NCBI RefSeq assembly: GCF_030936135.1
Contig: NC_082632.1
Span: 357,661-421,660, forward strand
DNA from: Gavia stellata
Lineage: Eukaryota > Chordata > Aves > Gaviiformes > Gaviidae
Direction: 5' to 3'
Length of the DNA: 64,000 bases
The notes beneath the pieces were generated by a model. The model had not been told where the DNA came from. It did no database searches and saw nothing but the letters and a program-made list of their open reading frames with translations. This document shows, in pieces, positions 23,124-33,178 of this stretch. The position numbers were made by a program, and so were the translations under genes. Every line of letters starts with the position of its first letter. Position 1 is the first letter of the stretch.

Positions 23124-25440
23124 TGCCAAAGTCTTCTATTTCCACTATTTTTCTGGCTGAAAAGCCTAAATTTGGTGCTGATTTAGCAAAACATCCCATT
23201 TCACAAGTGTAAAAATAGGGGTATTCAAATAAATGGAAGTTCTTCCCTGGGAGATTTAAGGGGGTGTGTTGGGATGGTGCCAGCGGACACGAAACGCAGA
23301 AGACAGACACAGAAAAGTCCCAAAGCAAAACCCCAAGAGAGGGTCTCTTACCAGACTCTGCTTTCCCCTCCGAGCATCCAGCGGCCACGCATCCCCGCTG
23401 CCTTTATTCCTCTCCTATGCTTGGGCTGACCCAGGACCTGAACGACCTCGGAGCCGATGTGGGATATTGTTTGGTGGGAACAATGCTTCTGCTCACACCT
23501 GGGCAAACACAGCTCCTCACCAAGACCGGACAAACCTTCCAGGACATGGAGTCATTCATTACAGGGGCGAGTCTACAGGTTCTCAGGGCCTTTATGCAGA
23601 GAAACACCACCAGCTCCCAACTTTGAAGTCAACCCAGGGTTAACTCTGCAGGAAAGACCCAAAGAGGCAGATTTTATAGACCTACGAGTAAGCCTGTAGC
23701 CCTTCTCTCCTTGTGAAGGCAGCACCTTCACAAGTCCCTCTTTTGAGACCAGATAAGTTGGTGTTTCCTCCACAAATAGCACCAATAACAGGGGTAGAAG
23801 GACACACTTCATCCCATTTGGGGATCCTGCCAAAAAGCAAGCCTTCCCTCCTCCCTTCCCTATCCGCCCTCCCTGTTCAGCATCATGTTTAATCACACTG
23901 ATCTATCCCACTGGCTGCAGTTCCTCATGGTGCAGAGAAGAGATTAAAAGAGACAAGGGCTGGGAAACGTTCACCTGATCCTGGAGCCCATTTCTCCTAA
24001 GCTTGCAGGTAGGACTTTGCAGAAGAGAAAAGAGTTCCAGCACTTCCCATTCTCTCCCCTCCTTGCCTGTATTTTTCTTGTTTTGATTTTCTTATCCAGC
24101 CTTTCCTCCCAGCTGACCCACTCCATGCATGGGACCTGAAATCACCAAAACATGCTCTTCTCACACCCCTTCAAGCCAAAGGCTCCAATGGACCAGGGTC
24201 GTTGGCTTCCTTTAAAACCCAGATGGGTGGCAGAGCTGCGTGAACCGCTGTTATCCATATGGAGCAAACAAGCTCCTGCCATGGCCTTAATGGGACACAG
24301 ATAGGTGAAAACCAGCTGACAACCCCCGTGAGTGGATGCTTGCTTGATGCAACATGATGGTCCAAGAACCAACACAACTCGTGGACCACACATGCTTGAG
24401 AAATATGGCTCATAACAGAGCCTGGAGGCTGGTGCCCACAGTCAGATCTCTTTCTGGAGGGTTTAAGCTGCATAGTTATGGCCTGAAGTAATGACATGTT
24501 TAATTAGGATGCATTTCTAAGAAATCTGCCTGCCTCCTCCAAGTTATTTCCAAGTCCTTTGGCTTCACCTGTACCAACCCAACACAATGTTTACGCAGCT
24601 GTTCTTGTGCTGACAGCACAAATACAGATGATACCTGCATTTTCTCAAGCATGAAGCCAAGCTCAACTCCCCCAGGCAGCCAGAAACAAAGAGCACATGG
24701 ACGAAGTTCCCACAGGGTTGGGTCCTTGCACGAGGTCAACGCAGAGCCTGGTCCAGACAAGTCTGGAGAGAAGCGCAGTGTAATACTTTCCCAGTCCGAA
24801 GCTCAACTTTCGTTTTCATCTCTGCTGTACAGCTCTGTTCCCCTTGCTCTTACCTGTGGTGCATCCTCTGTTGTTGAGCAAAAGGCTTTGGTCTAAACGA
24901 AAAGGGATGCTCTCAATCTCTGGCATTAAATATAAGAAAATAGGGTATTAAATATTTTTCCCCACCCTGTATTTAGAAGCACTGTGTTGTAAATTGAAGA
25001 ATGTGGATTTTCTGGGATTTATCAGGCACTTTGAGAGCATTTTGGTACAGCAGATAACACCCTGGGGCTGGATTTGCTCCTATTTATTACCCAGTTCCAG
25101 TCTGGAGAGGTTTACATGGCTCCAAGACTGCCTGAAGAAATAATAAGTAACATAATGTTAGGGCTTGAGGTGAGAGCAAGCGGGAATCACTCTGCAATAC
25201 CAGAGGTTGAAGGAGAATTTAAAACAGAGAAATGATGGAAAGGGTGAGAAAGGCAGCTTCTTTCCTCCTTTCAGAGAAAGGGAAGGCCATGATTCCTCTA
25301 TGGTGTTGGATTTGTTGGGAGAGGCAGCTCCTTTCTTTCCCTTTCCCATGACATCTCCCAGCGTTGGTGCTCTGTCCCATGTGAAACAGCCTCAAAATTT
25401 TTGCTAGGATTGGGGGGAAAAAAAGGAAAGAAAAGTGAAG
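23124..25440. other. Spacer between two tRNA-Lys genes
   Basis: No recognisable coding exon apart from a possible transcription start near 23.4 kb (listed separately). Mixed composition, several short open frames, none with a known domain. Confidence 0.5.
23352..23408 (-). promoter_or_regulatory. Possible TATA box and 5' UTR exon for HEP21
   Basis: On the minus strand, AATAAAGG at 23401-23408 is followed about 50 bp later by a donor GAGTCTG|GTAAGAG (GT at 23350-23351). This arrangement resembles a short first exon. The next gene on that strand is HEP21, whose ATG exon at 22582 has an acceptor-like sequence just upstream. The link is inference; a lone match is also possible. Confidence 0.3.
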
Positions 25441-25513
25441 CGCCCAACGTGGGGCTCGAACCCACGACCCTGAGATTAAGAGTCTCATGCTCTACCGACT
25501 GAGCTAGCCGGGC
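25441..25513 (-). tRNA. tRNA-Lys (anticodon CTT), copy 2
   Basis: A 73-nt minus-strand tRNA with the same body as the copy at 23051. Flanks differ except for the few bases next to the gene. AAAA about seven bases below its low end provides the oligo-T stop. It starts a close group with tRNA-Glu 134 bp away. Confidence 0.97.
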
Positions 25514-25646
25514 TGTGTGCAAAAAGGGGATGGTGCAGCTCCTGAGCATCAATCCAGATACGGGCGGTGCAATGGGGGGGAGGGGGATGCTCCGCATTGC
25601 GCAGTTGGTTCCACTAAATAAAAAAAAACACAAGTAAAAATTTTCT

Positions 25647-25718
25647 TTCCCTGACCGGGAATCGAACCCGGGCCGCGGCGGTGAGAGCGCCGAATCCTAA
25701 CCACTAGACCACCAGGGA
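25647..25718 (-). tRNA. tRNA-Glu (anticodon CTC), copy 1
   Basis: A 72-nt minus-strand tRNA with acceptor TCCCTGG/TCAGGGA-type stem and discriminator A. The anticodon loop is CTCTCAC on a GGCG/CGCC stem, and the T arm is CCGGGTTCGATTCCCGG. A run of five A just below 25641 is the terminator. Body identical to the copy at 32107. Confidence 0.97.
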
Positions 25719-27190
25719 GCTGTAATATGCCTTTTTTCCCCCGGATATAACGCCAGGTACGGGGGGCACAAAGGATTTGGGTTGTTCTTGGTGCGCAGGA
25801 GGGTCCCCACGTCTTTTCTTCCTCCCTCCTGTAGCAGCTGAATGGTAAAATCCTCCCAATCCAACAGATCCTTGAGTTTATCTTCCGCTGCCACCCAGCA
25901 GTGGGCTCTTCTTGGTGGCTTTTCCGACACCTGGGAGCCCAGAAGTTACCCCAGAAAGGTCTTGCAGCCACCAAATTACTTCCCCCCCCCCCCCAGTGAC
26001 ACCCTGTCCCCAAACACATGGGGTTTCTGTCTGCTCCCATCACAACTGAAAGGTCTTCCCAACTTTCCAGCTGCTGGATTCATCTCAGCGCATTCGGCTG
26101 GGTGAAAGACACCCCAGAAGCCATACGTTCCTCTGTTTCTTAGCTGTGATATAAGGGTGAAAAAGAGTAGATTGCTGGCATCTCAGTAGCTCTATAAAAA
26201 ATATGCAGAGCTGTGGGTGATGTTGTTGCTGCAAGGGGATCAGTCTGATCCTTGGTATTCACAAGAACTGCAGCTCATTTACGGATTTTTCCCGATTTTT
26301 AGGCATCTTCCCCATGTTTGAACACAGTTCAGTCATTACAGAGGCCTCTTTCTCCAATTACTGCATGCAGCTCTCCCAATTTTACAGGGAAGTCTCCATT
26401 TTCTCCTAACGTGCCACACTACAGGTAACATTATATTGGCACGTATCTGCAAGTGGAATAGAAATAAAACCGGAGGAGCGCGAGGAGGATGACAACAGTT
26501 CGGCAGAAAAAGTGCTGCAGTTTCCCCCCGCCCAGGCTCTTTATGTCTGAGTTTCTGGAAGAATGGAACTATGAACAGCAAAGAGCTTTAACAAAAGCTA
26601 CATGGCAATGTAGGTCAGCAGAGATGCAGCAAGGAGGGGAAAGCCCAGATTTAACGACAGCAGGTTGTGCTCCAGAGAGTTAATTGAACGTGGAGCCTGA
26701 GATTTTGGCTGCTATTCTAGGTCACGTCCCAAGAACAAATAATTCCATCCAGAAGCAGGAATGCATGACTGCAGAGTCTCCCCCTCCACACAGTCTTATT
26801 TTTTCAGCTCATGGGATGAATGAATACAAAATGTGTTGGGGGGAAGGGAACAAACTCATTGCTTGGTTTCGAGCCTAGCAGAACCATCACTTTGGGTACA
26901 ACATCCAGGAATGGGGCTGAGCCATAAGACAGGCATGGGAAGAAACTCAACCTGGGCAAGAGAGAGGCTGGACAGGAGAGTAAAGATGCAAGTGGAAGAG
27001 CTGAGAAATATTTAAGTAATATTTAAGCCAAAGAAATAGCAGCATCCCAGGAACAAAACCAACATCACACAGGGACAGCATCAAGTTGCCCATCACCACG
27101 CAGCAGAAAAACTCTACCCCCTTGGCATATAACCCCCAATGCCAGATAATTCCCACCCTGGGTTCTCCACTCAGGTCTGTCCCACAGTAC
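25719..27190. other. Intergenic, no gene recognised
   Basis: Contains a poly-C run near 25981-25995. Several open frames but no domain. The right end borders the minus-strand promoter-like element at 27191. Confidence 0.5.
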
Positions 27191-27425
27191 CTGTGTGAGG
27201 GCAGCAGGAAAGTCCGTGGGCAGGAGGCAGGGCTGAAGGCAAGCCAGGAATGCAGCCCATGGCATGGATCAAGCAGAGTCCACGGCCACACACAGATGCA
27301 CCTCCAAGGCAGCTTGCAAAAGGGCTGAATGCCCCAGGACTGAGCTTAAATAGAGCCCCTGGGGCATGGGCAGGGGGTGGGGGGTCCCAGGTGGGGCTCT
27401 TCAGGGCCACTAATGCTCATTAGTG
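27191..27425 (-). promoter_or_regulatory. TATTTAAG promoter/first-exon element, copy 1
   Basis: Minus-strand copy of an element also found at 41.3, 50.7 and 63.4 kb. In order it carries an AATGAGCATTAGTG block, CACCTGGGACCCC, the core GGGGCTCTATTTAAGCTCAG (TATTTAAG at 27345-27352), CTGCCTTGGAGG, a TGGACTCTGCTTGATCC stretch and a donor CACACAG|GTACTG. The order matches a TATA promoter with a first exon. Frames in the exon part are not conserved between copies, so no protein can be named. No gene was found downstream on this strand before HEP21. Confidence 0.6.
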
Positions 27426-27817
27426 CCCTCAGTTGGGCACAGTTCCCTTTTAGGAAGAAGAGCTGCTGGTCCCCACCGGCACGGCAGTATCCCGCTGCGT
27501 GAGCTTGGGATAGGACCGCGCAGAGTCTTCTTTATCGCTGTCTAAATGGGTGATGGAAAAAGATGAGATCTGCTGAAACTGCAGCGTGCAAACGCAAGCT
27601 ATTCCTCTCGATCCACGTGGAAAGCAAACGTCAAAAATTACGGATGTAAAAGAAGTGCTGGGATGAAGCAGCCATCCCACCCCATTTGCTGGTCCCAAAA
27701 CCACCCCAAAATAACCAGTAAAATTAAATCTCAGAGAGCACATGGGTGTCCTGTATAAGGGCATTGCAGAGAGGGGTGGAAAAGGCTAGAGGAGAGGGGA
27801 AAAAACGCTAAAAACTG
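27426..27817. other. Intergenic, no gene recognised
   Basis: No tRNA, repeat or coding exon seen. The A-rich last 30 bp hold the terminator of the following minus-strand tRNA-Val. Confidence 0.5.
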
Positions 27818-27890
27818 TGTTTCTGCCTGGTTTCGAACCAGGGACCTTTCGCGTGTTAGGCGAACGTGATAACCACTACACTACAGAAAC
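27818..27890 (-). tRNA. tRNA-Val (anticodon AAC), CCTGG T-stem form
   Basis: A 73-nt minus-strand tRNA like that at 1227, but its T stem is CCTGG/CCAGG in place of CCCGG/CCGGG. Both sides have changed, so pairing is kept. A runs just below the gene act as terminator. Same form as the gene at 29176. Confidence 0.97.
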
Positions 27891-28398
27891 CTGTCAATGG
27901 CCCTTCTGGGGGCCACAGGTGTGGGAATTCACAATAAAGCTTCTTCCACTCCATTTTCCCCATTCACAGTCATCCTCCCCACAGCCCTTTGACCTTTTCG
28001 CCCTTATTCGGACTCTTCTGGGTTTCCCCTCCTCTTCCAAGACAACACAACACAAAAAAATATCCCTCCCCCTTTCCCAACACCCATCTGGGCCACCCTT
28101 CTTCATCATCTCGAAGCCATGGACGCAACCGACCAACACCCAACACGCGCTGCTTTTGACAGGCGGAGGGAATCCCGCAACTAAAAACGCTTTTTAAGGA
28201 AGGAAACGCGTCGGGATGACGCCTTCCCCAGACGTACCCCAAAAAGGAGCACGAGTGTCCAGCCATCCCCTTGCAAGGGACAGGGCCAACGTCCCTTCTC
28301 CAGTTGGCCAAACGTCACTCCGGAGTCACCGTCCCCACACAGAATGACCCAATTCCTTTAATATTGGCAAGATAGCGAGGGAAAAGCCATAAAAATGG
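27891..28398. other. Intergenic between tRNA-Val genes
   Basis: No gene seen; C-rich plus strand, short open frames only. Confidence 0.5.
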
Positions 28399-28471
28399 TG
28401 TTTCTGCCCGGTTTCGAACCGGGGACCTTTCGCGTGTGAGGCGAACGTGATGACCACTACACTACAGAAAC
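28399..28471 (-). tRNA. tRNA-Val (anticodon CAC), D-arm variant
   Basis: A 73-nt minus-strand tRNA with anticodon loop CTCACAC, anticodon CAC, and T stem CCCGG/CCGGG. The D arm reads GTGGTCATCAC where the other two Val-CAC genes read GTGGTTATCAC. All stems are intact. An A run at about 28391-28395 gives the terminator. Confidence 0.96.
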
Positions 28472-29175
28472 GGGGTGATTTTGGGGGTTTGCACCATAAC
28501 TACAATAGGGTGAACCCCGATTCCTTCAGTGGGTGCTCCCAAGCACCCCAAAACCTGCTGGGAAATGCGCACCTCTCCCATGTTGCTCCCCGCAGCCCAG
28601 ACCCCAAAACCGCTTGCTTTTAGCCCATTTTCTCCGCCCGTCGCTCTCCGGCTTGTGGAGCATCACCCCAAAGCACAGAGCCGCACCGCTGCCTGCAGCG
28701 GGGTCGCACGCTCGGTGGCACGTTCACCTCACGCGCAAAACATCCTCGGCTGAAAACCGGGCAGAAACAGCCTCGTATTTGTCCGAAAAACACTAAAAAA
28801 ATGGAGCCACCTGCTTCCGCCGCCCCGTCCAGAGACAACGCGTTTGTGCCCCGATCAGGTGTTTGGTTTTGGGGTTGGGTTGCCCCACGGTGAGCCCCAA
28901 GGGAAAGAAAAGGGGTCAGTTCTGTTGCTGAGTATTAATGCGGTTTTTTGGAAGAAGCAAAGCGTTTACACGTATATTATAGCTATATTTAAAGTTACGT
29001 ATATAGGCGGGCCTCGCGCTACGGGAAGTCAGGTTTCCCTGCGCCGAGAGCCCTTCTCGCCTTTCGATTCCCAGCCCTGCTGCCCTGCGTGTGGAAGTAA
29101 TGTTTTGGCGAAGGGGGTGAATGAGTGAAAAATGAAGGTGATGCTTCAAAACCACCCGAAAAAGCCCAAAAAGGG
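28472..29175. other. Intergenic, no gene recognised
   Basis: CpG-rich middle part (28.6-28.85 kb) and a TATA-like AT stretch near 28973-29003. No coding exon recognised. Confidence 0.5.
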
Positions 29176-29248
29176 TGTTTCTGCCTGGTTTCGAACCAGG
29201 GACCTTTCGCGTGTTAGGCGAACGTGATAACCACTACACTACAGAAAC
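29176..29248 (-). tRNA. tRNA-Val (anticodon AAC), CCTGG T-stem form
   Basis: A 73-nt minus-strand tRNA, the same in body as the gene at 27818, including the paired T-stem change. A run of A at about 29170-29172 lies just downstream of it in transcription. Flanks are unlike those of the 27818 gene. Confidence 0.97.
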
Positions 29249-29536
29249 GCGGTGTGAGGCACTTGAGGTGACCCACTCGTGACAGGGTGGACCCAGATCT
29301 CCACCTCCACCTTCCGCCAGCTCCTTTTCCACCAAAATTCTCCTCAAATTTGCCATCAGCGTCAGAAAATGACCATTTTTTGTAGCCATCCACGCTCGGG
29401 AGATGAGGAAGAAGAGGTTTTATTTGGGAGAGGGTGGGGAGCTGCCAGCGCCGACGTGCAGAGGAGTCCTGCGGGACCCCCGCGGAGGAAAAATGATGAT
29501 TTTTAAAGAATTTGCTTTTCTTTTCCTAGAGGAACT
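29249..29536. other. Spacer between tRNA-Val and tRNA-Glu
   Basis: No gene seen. On the transcribed strand of the tRNA-Glu that follows, the first 30 nt after the gene have no run of four T; TTT is the longest. Confidence 0.5.
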
Positions 29537-29608
29537 TTCCCTGACCGGGAATCGAACCCGGGCCACGGCGGTGAAAGCGCCGGATCCTAGCCACTAGACC
29601 ACCAGGGA
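29537..29608 (-). tRNA. tRNA-Glu (anticodon TTC), copy 1
   Basis: A 72-nt minus-strand tRNA with anticodon loop CTTTCAC. It differs from the plus-strand copy at 29825 by a few bases, among them GGATCCGG where that copy has GGATTCGG, and CCGTGG where it has CCGCGG. Stems still pair. The usual close oligo-T terminator is missing, so its transcript may end further on or the gene may be weak. Confidence 0.93.
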
Positions 29609-29824
29609 GAGCTGATTGGGGTAAAACCAACGTTTTTAATTAATTTTTCTAATTTTTTTTAAATTCTTTTTTTAAATTTTTAATGAATTCTTCTATTTTT
29701 CATTAATTCTGCGGCCGGAGCAAAGCAGCTCCTCTCGGGCTGATGGAGGGCGGCAACTTCGGGGAGGGCGACTAAAAGTGCAGAGATAAAAGATGAGATT
29801 GGTAAAATTGGGGCAATTCTCAGC

Positions 29825-29896
29825 TCCCTGGTGGTCTAGTGGCTAGGATTCGGCGCTTTCACCGCCGCGGCCCGGGTTCGATTCCCGGTCAGGGAA
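29825..29896 (+). tRNA. tRNA-Glu (anticodon TTC), copy 2
   Basis: A 72-nt plus-strand tRNA with acceptor TCCCTGG, anticodon loop CTTTCAC, T arm CCGGGTTCGATTCCCGG and discriminator A. TTTT occurs about 15 bases downstream. It is divergent from the copy at 29537 across 216 bp, which gives a near-identical inverted pair. Confidence 0.97.
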
Positions 29897-30387
29897 GAGC
29901 AACTTAATCTTTTCTGAAATTAAGCTGGATTTATAAATTCCTCCCCATCTCCGCTGGATTTCTGCCTTTCTCTAGAAAATAACACGCAATTCCAAATCCA
30001 CGGCAGATTAAAGCAGTCGAGGTGTTTCTGTAAGAATAAGTTCCTGTGGTCTGGTGGGACTGAATTTATGAGGGCCTTTGCTCCGCTCCCCAATATCAGG
30101 GGACACAGTTTAACGGATTCCTGCACATTCCTACCCAAAAAGGACATTTGTCCCCAGCGCAGGGGACAGGAGCAAGAGGTGTATCCGTGATGAAGTGAGA
30201 CTCCAAGCTGCGCTGAACCCGCTGCCCCGCTTGTCCCGGCTCCCCAGGGAAAATATTAGTGCATAGACTAAAATAAATCCCTCCCTGAAACTCCTGCTGT
30301 AAATAGCTGTTTTTGCAAGGCTGCCATTCCAGAATTTGGAGGGATATTGAGCCGCAAAATTCAGGAAAAGGAGGGAAAATTGAGAGC
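29897..30387. other. Intergenic, no gene recognised
   Basis: Mixed sequence; no coding exon or RNA gene seen. Confidence 0.5.
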
Positions 30388-30460
30388 TGTTTCTGCCCGG
30401 TTTCGAACCGGGGACCTTTCGCGTGTGAGGCGAACGTGATAACCACTACACTACAGAAAC
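30388..30460 (-). tRNA. tRNA-Val (anticodon CAC), copy 2
   Basis: A 73-nt minus-strand tRNA with acceptor GTTTCTG/CAGAAAC, anticodon CAC, T stem CCCGG/CCGGG and discriminator A. AAAA at about 30376-30379 gives the terminator. Body identical to the plus-strand gene at 31557. Confidence 0.97.
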
Positions 30461-30839
30461 GCGCTGCGCCGCCGTTATGGGCTCCCTCTGCCCTCACTGT
30501 CCCCCACCCGTGACCCCTCTGCGGTGCCAAAACACGCGTGGAGAAACGAAACAAAGAGCTTTTCCACCCAATTCTCGCGGAATTCCGCCTTCCTGCTGCC
30601 GTCGCTATTATTTACCCAAGGGGGAAGCATTTCCGAACTCACTTGCGGGACCAAAAATGGCACCAATTCGCAGAAACGCCCACACCGCCCCGCAGGACCC
30701 GCGTGGGGAGAATTCTCAGCCACAAACCTCTCCGCTGGGGTGTTTCTCCCCACTCCCCGCCCGGGCGCGGGCAGGAAAAAAGGGGCTGAACCCACCGGAA
30801 CCCCGCACCAAAATGGGGACAGAAAGCGGTTTTGGCAGC
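30461..30839. other. Intergenic, CpG-rich
   Basis: No gene seen; GC-rich spacer between a minus-strand tRNA-Val and a plus-strand tRNA-Lys. Confidence 0.5.
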
Positions 30840-30912
30840 GCCCGGCTAGCTCAGTCGGTAGAGCATGAGACTCTTAATCTCAGGGTCGTGGGTTCGAGCC
30901 CCACGTTGGGCG
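30840..30912 (+). tRNA. tRNA-Lys (anticodon CTT), copy 3
   Basis: A 73-nt plus-strand tRNA with anticodon CTT and discriminator G. The body is the same as in the two minus-strand copies at 23051 and 25441. TTTTT starts a few bases after the gene. Confidence 0.97.
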
Positions 30913-31079
30913 GCTTAATTTTTCCCCCGCTACCACGACGCGCCTGAAAATCGTATTCCCGACTTTTCCGAGCTCCCCCCGCTGATAATCACCATCAACC
31001 CCCCAAAAAAGCACCAAAACCCCAAAAACTTCATTTTTAGCGTCGCTATATTCCCCTTTTTGGCCCCAAAACCGCCACC

Positions 31080-31187
31080 GTCAGGATGGCCGAGTGGTCT
31101 AAGGCGCCAGACTCAAGGCTCTGCCTTCCCGCAGTTGGGTCTTCTGGTCTCCGCGTGGAGGCGTGGGTTCAAATCCCACTCCTGACA
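31080..31187 (+). tRNA. tRNA-Leu (anticodon CAA) with intron
   Basis: A 108-nt gene with acceptor GTCAGGA/TCCTGAC and discriminator A. The anticodon CAA is at 31114-31116. A 24-nt intron follows position 37 (31118-31141). Removing it leaves an 84-nt class II tRNA with a long variable arm. An intron at this place is normal for vertebrate tRNA-Leu-CAA and is cut out by the tRNA splicing endonuclease. A run of eight or more T lies just downstream. Confidence 0.96.
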
Positions 31188-31556
31188 GGTGCCTTTTTTT
31201 TGGGGCTCATTCCTACAAAACCGCTAATTTCCCCCTTCGCGCCGCTCCCTCCGGCCGGAACCGCCGCAGCGCTCTGCGATTACACCGCAAAAAACGACCA
31301 AATCGGTGTTTTTCTCCCAGCGGGAAGGGCGCAGAAGGCTTCGTCTCGCTGCTTTTTCCCCCCGAATTCGGGTTTTTTTGTGTTGGGTTTTTTTTGCCGG
31401 CACTCCTCGGCGGGGAAACCAGCGTGTTTTCTTGAAATCAGCCGAACGGCCCAAAAAATAAGGTGGGGTTTGGAGCACCCCTTGAAGGAGGTGTGGGGGG
31501 GTCCCGCACCCCGACCTGGGCAGGGTGCGCGCGGGTGGGGGTCCAACATCAGCGGC

Positions 31557-31629
31557 GTTTCTGTAGTGTAGTGGTTATCACGTTCGCCTCACACGCGAAA
31601 GGTCCCCGGTTCGAAACCGGGCAGAAACA
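31557..31629 (+). tRNA. tRNA-Val (anticodon CAC), copy 3
   Basis: A 73-nt plus-strand tRNA, the same body as the gene at 30388 in the opposite orientation, with GTGGTTATCAC D arm and anticodon CAC. TTTT about eight bases downstream is the terminator. Confidence 0.97.
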
Positions 31630-32106
31630 CTTAGCATTTTCCTTGCTCGTTTTGTTTTGGGGGGTGTGTTAATTTTTTTCTTTTTTTTTTTTACACACCC
31701 CCCCCTTTTTTTTTTCCGCGCAAAAATACTACCTTTCCAATTTCTCCCCGTTTTTTTCACGGTTTGGGTAAATACTTCTCGCTGCTACCCATATTAACAA
31801 AAAATTCTAAAGAGCATATAAAATTAAATTAAATTAAATTTTAAAAAATTTTAAAAAAATTAAATACTGCCCATTCCCAAATAAAAGAGGTGAGGCTGCG
31901 CTGCAGCGAGCTGCCAAGCGGCTGTGGGGATGCGCGGCTGCCTGTGCCAGGGTGGAGGGGGCATCCTGCCGAGGCAGGTGTGCACGCGTGGGAAGGTATA
32001 GGAGCACAAAGAGGAGGTAAGGAATGTTTCTAGGGGGGCGTCTCGTTATAAAATTAAAGGCTTTTTTCCCCCAAAAAAAAAGGGGTCTGGGATGGGTAAA
32101 AGTATC
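31630..32106. other. AT-rich spacer
   Basis: Poly-T/poly-C stretches at 31675-31720 and an AAATT pentamer run near 31825-31845. No gene seen. Confidence 0.6.
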
Positions 32107-32178
32107 TTCCCTGACCGGGAATCGAACCCGGGCCGCGGCGGTGAGAGCGCCGAATCCTAACCACTAGACCACCAGGGA
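32107..32178 (-). tRNA. tRNA-Glu (anticodon CTC), copy 2
   Basis: A 72-nt minus-strand tRNA, same body as the gene at 25647. AAAA at about 32098-32101 gives the oligo-T stop. Last tRNA gene in the window; the TRIM array begins about 1.9 kb further on. Confidence 0.97.
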
Positions 32179-32479
32179 GGCCGTACGCAACTCATCGCAC
32201 GCTGCTGGATCCCAGTCAAACCCAATTCTTGCATTTCTTTGACCTGTTTCCCGTTTATTTTTGGCCCTTTTCCCCCGTCCTCACCGCACCCTCCGCCTCA
32301 CCCCCTCGTCACTGCAGCTCGAGCGGAAAGGTTGTCCCAGGAGCCAGCACATGGCTTTCCTTCGGGGAAGGGCGGCATTTCCCGGCCGCCTGGCAATCAG
32401 ATTTACCCACATCCTGGTGTTTCTTGGAGGCAAAGGAAGCGAGGGCCACCCCTTGCTCCCCTCGCAGGCAGCTTCTTAC

Positions 32480-32736
32480 TGGGAACCAGTTTGGAGTTGC
32501 TCATCTCCCTGGGGCGCACCGCCTCGCTGTTGCATGACGAGAAGCGCTGGCTGCGCTGCTCGCGCTGCGCGTTCTCCTGCACATGCAAAGCGAACAAGCA
32601 GAGCTGTTCTCTGCATGCAAAACAAATTAATTGTGGGGCGTGCGGCAGCTTCCAGAAGGGTTTTGCATATACCTGGGGGGGCGTGGAGGCCTGCGAGAAC
32701 GTCTTCAATCCTCTGCTGCCACTTAGGGATGAGCTC
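32480..32736 (-). other. Two exon-like blocks of an unidentified gene
   Basis: Minus-strand blocks 32736-32673 (64 nt) and 32576-32480 (97 nt) each have an acceptor (CTCATTTCAG, GCATGTGCAG) and a donor (GTATATG, GTAAGAAG). They join in frame. The first reads ELIPKWQQRIEDVLAG followed by a short Leu-His-Ala-Pro tail; the second is rich in Ala, Gln and Arg. I do not recognise the protein. Nothing comparable was found nearby, so this could be a remnant of a lost gene or chance. Confidence 0.22.
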
Positions 32737-33172
32737 CTGAAATGAGTTAAGGACTGAAACTCTCGGGACTTTAAGCAGAAGCACTATCGCATGATGCAGG
32801 AATGGTTATCGCCGACGGAAGGCCTGGCTCTGCCCAGCTGGGATTTCGCAGAGGTTCCCGTTCGCTGCCCTCGAAGCGCCAGGACAAAATAACCACAAGA
32901 GCGGGTTGCAAAGGAGGCAATTTCTTATTCTCATTTCCGCAGTTTGCATTCGGCAGCTGAGGCAAACAAAGCTTTTCAAGCAATCAAAGGCACATCCGTA
33001 CAATTGGTTTGGATAGCTGAAAACACTGACTCCATCCATTGGGAAACGCTTCCGTGAGCACCCTCCATCTCTCCTGGGTTCCCCCATATACCCCCAAACA
33101 TCCATCAGGCGACAGCTCAGCCCGAGGCTGTTACTCAAGAAGAGGTTAAAGCCAACTCTGTCTTGGGAAGGA

Positions 33173-33178
33173 TTTATT
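33173..33178 (-). other. Possible polyadenylation signal of TRIM gene B
   Basis: TTTATT on the plus strand is AATAAA on the gene B strand, about 850 nt past its stop codon. No closer one was noticed. Confidence 0.35.

Noticed and set aside
32403-32708. Possible kinesin KIFC1 or RPP21 exon, since words like QRSQRF and NSKL occur
   Set aside because: Only four to six residues match and the spacing does not; no neighbouring exon of either gene was seen.
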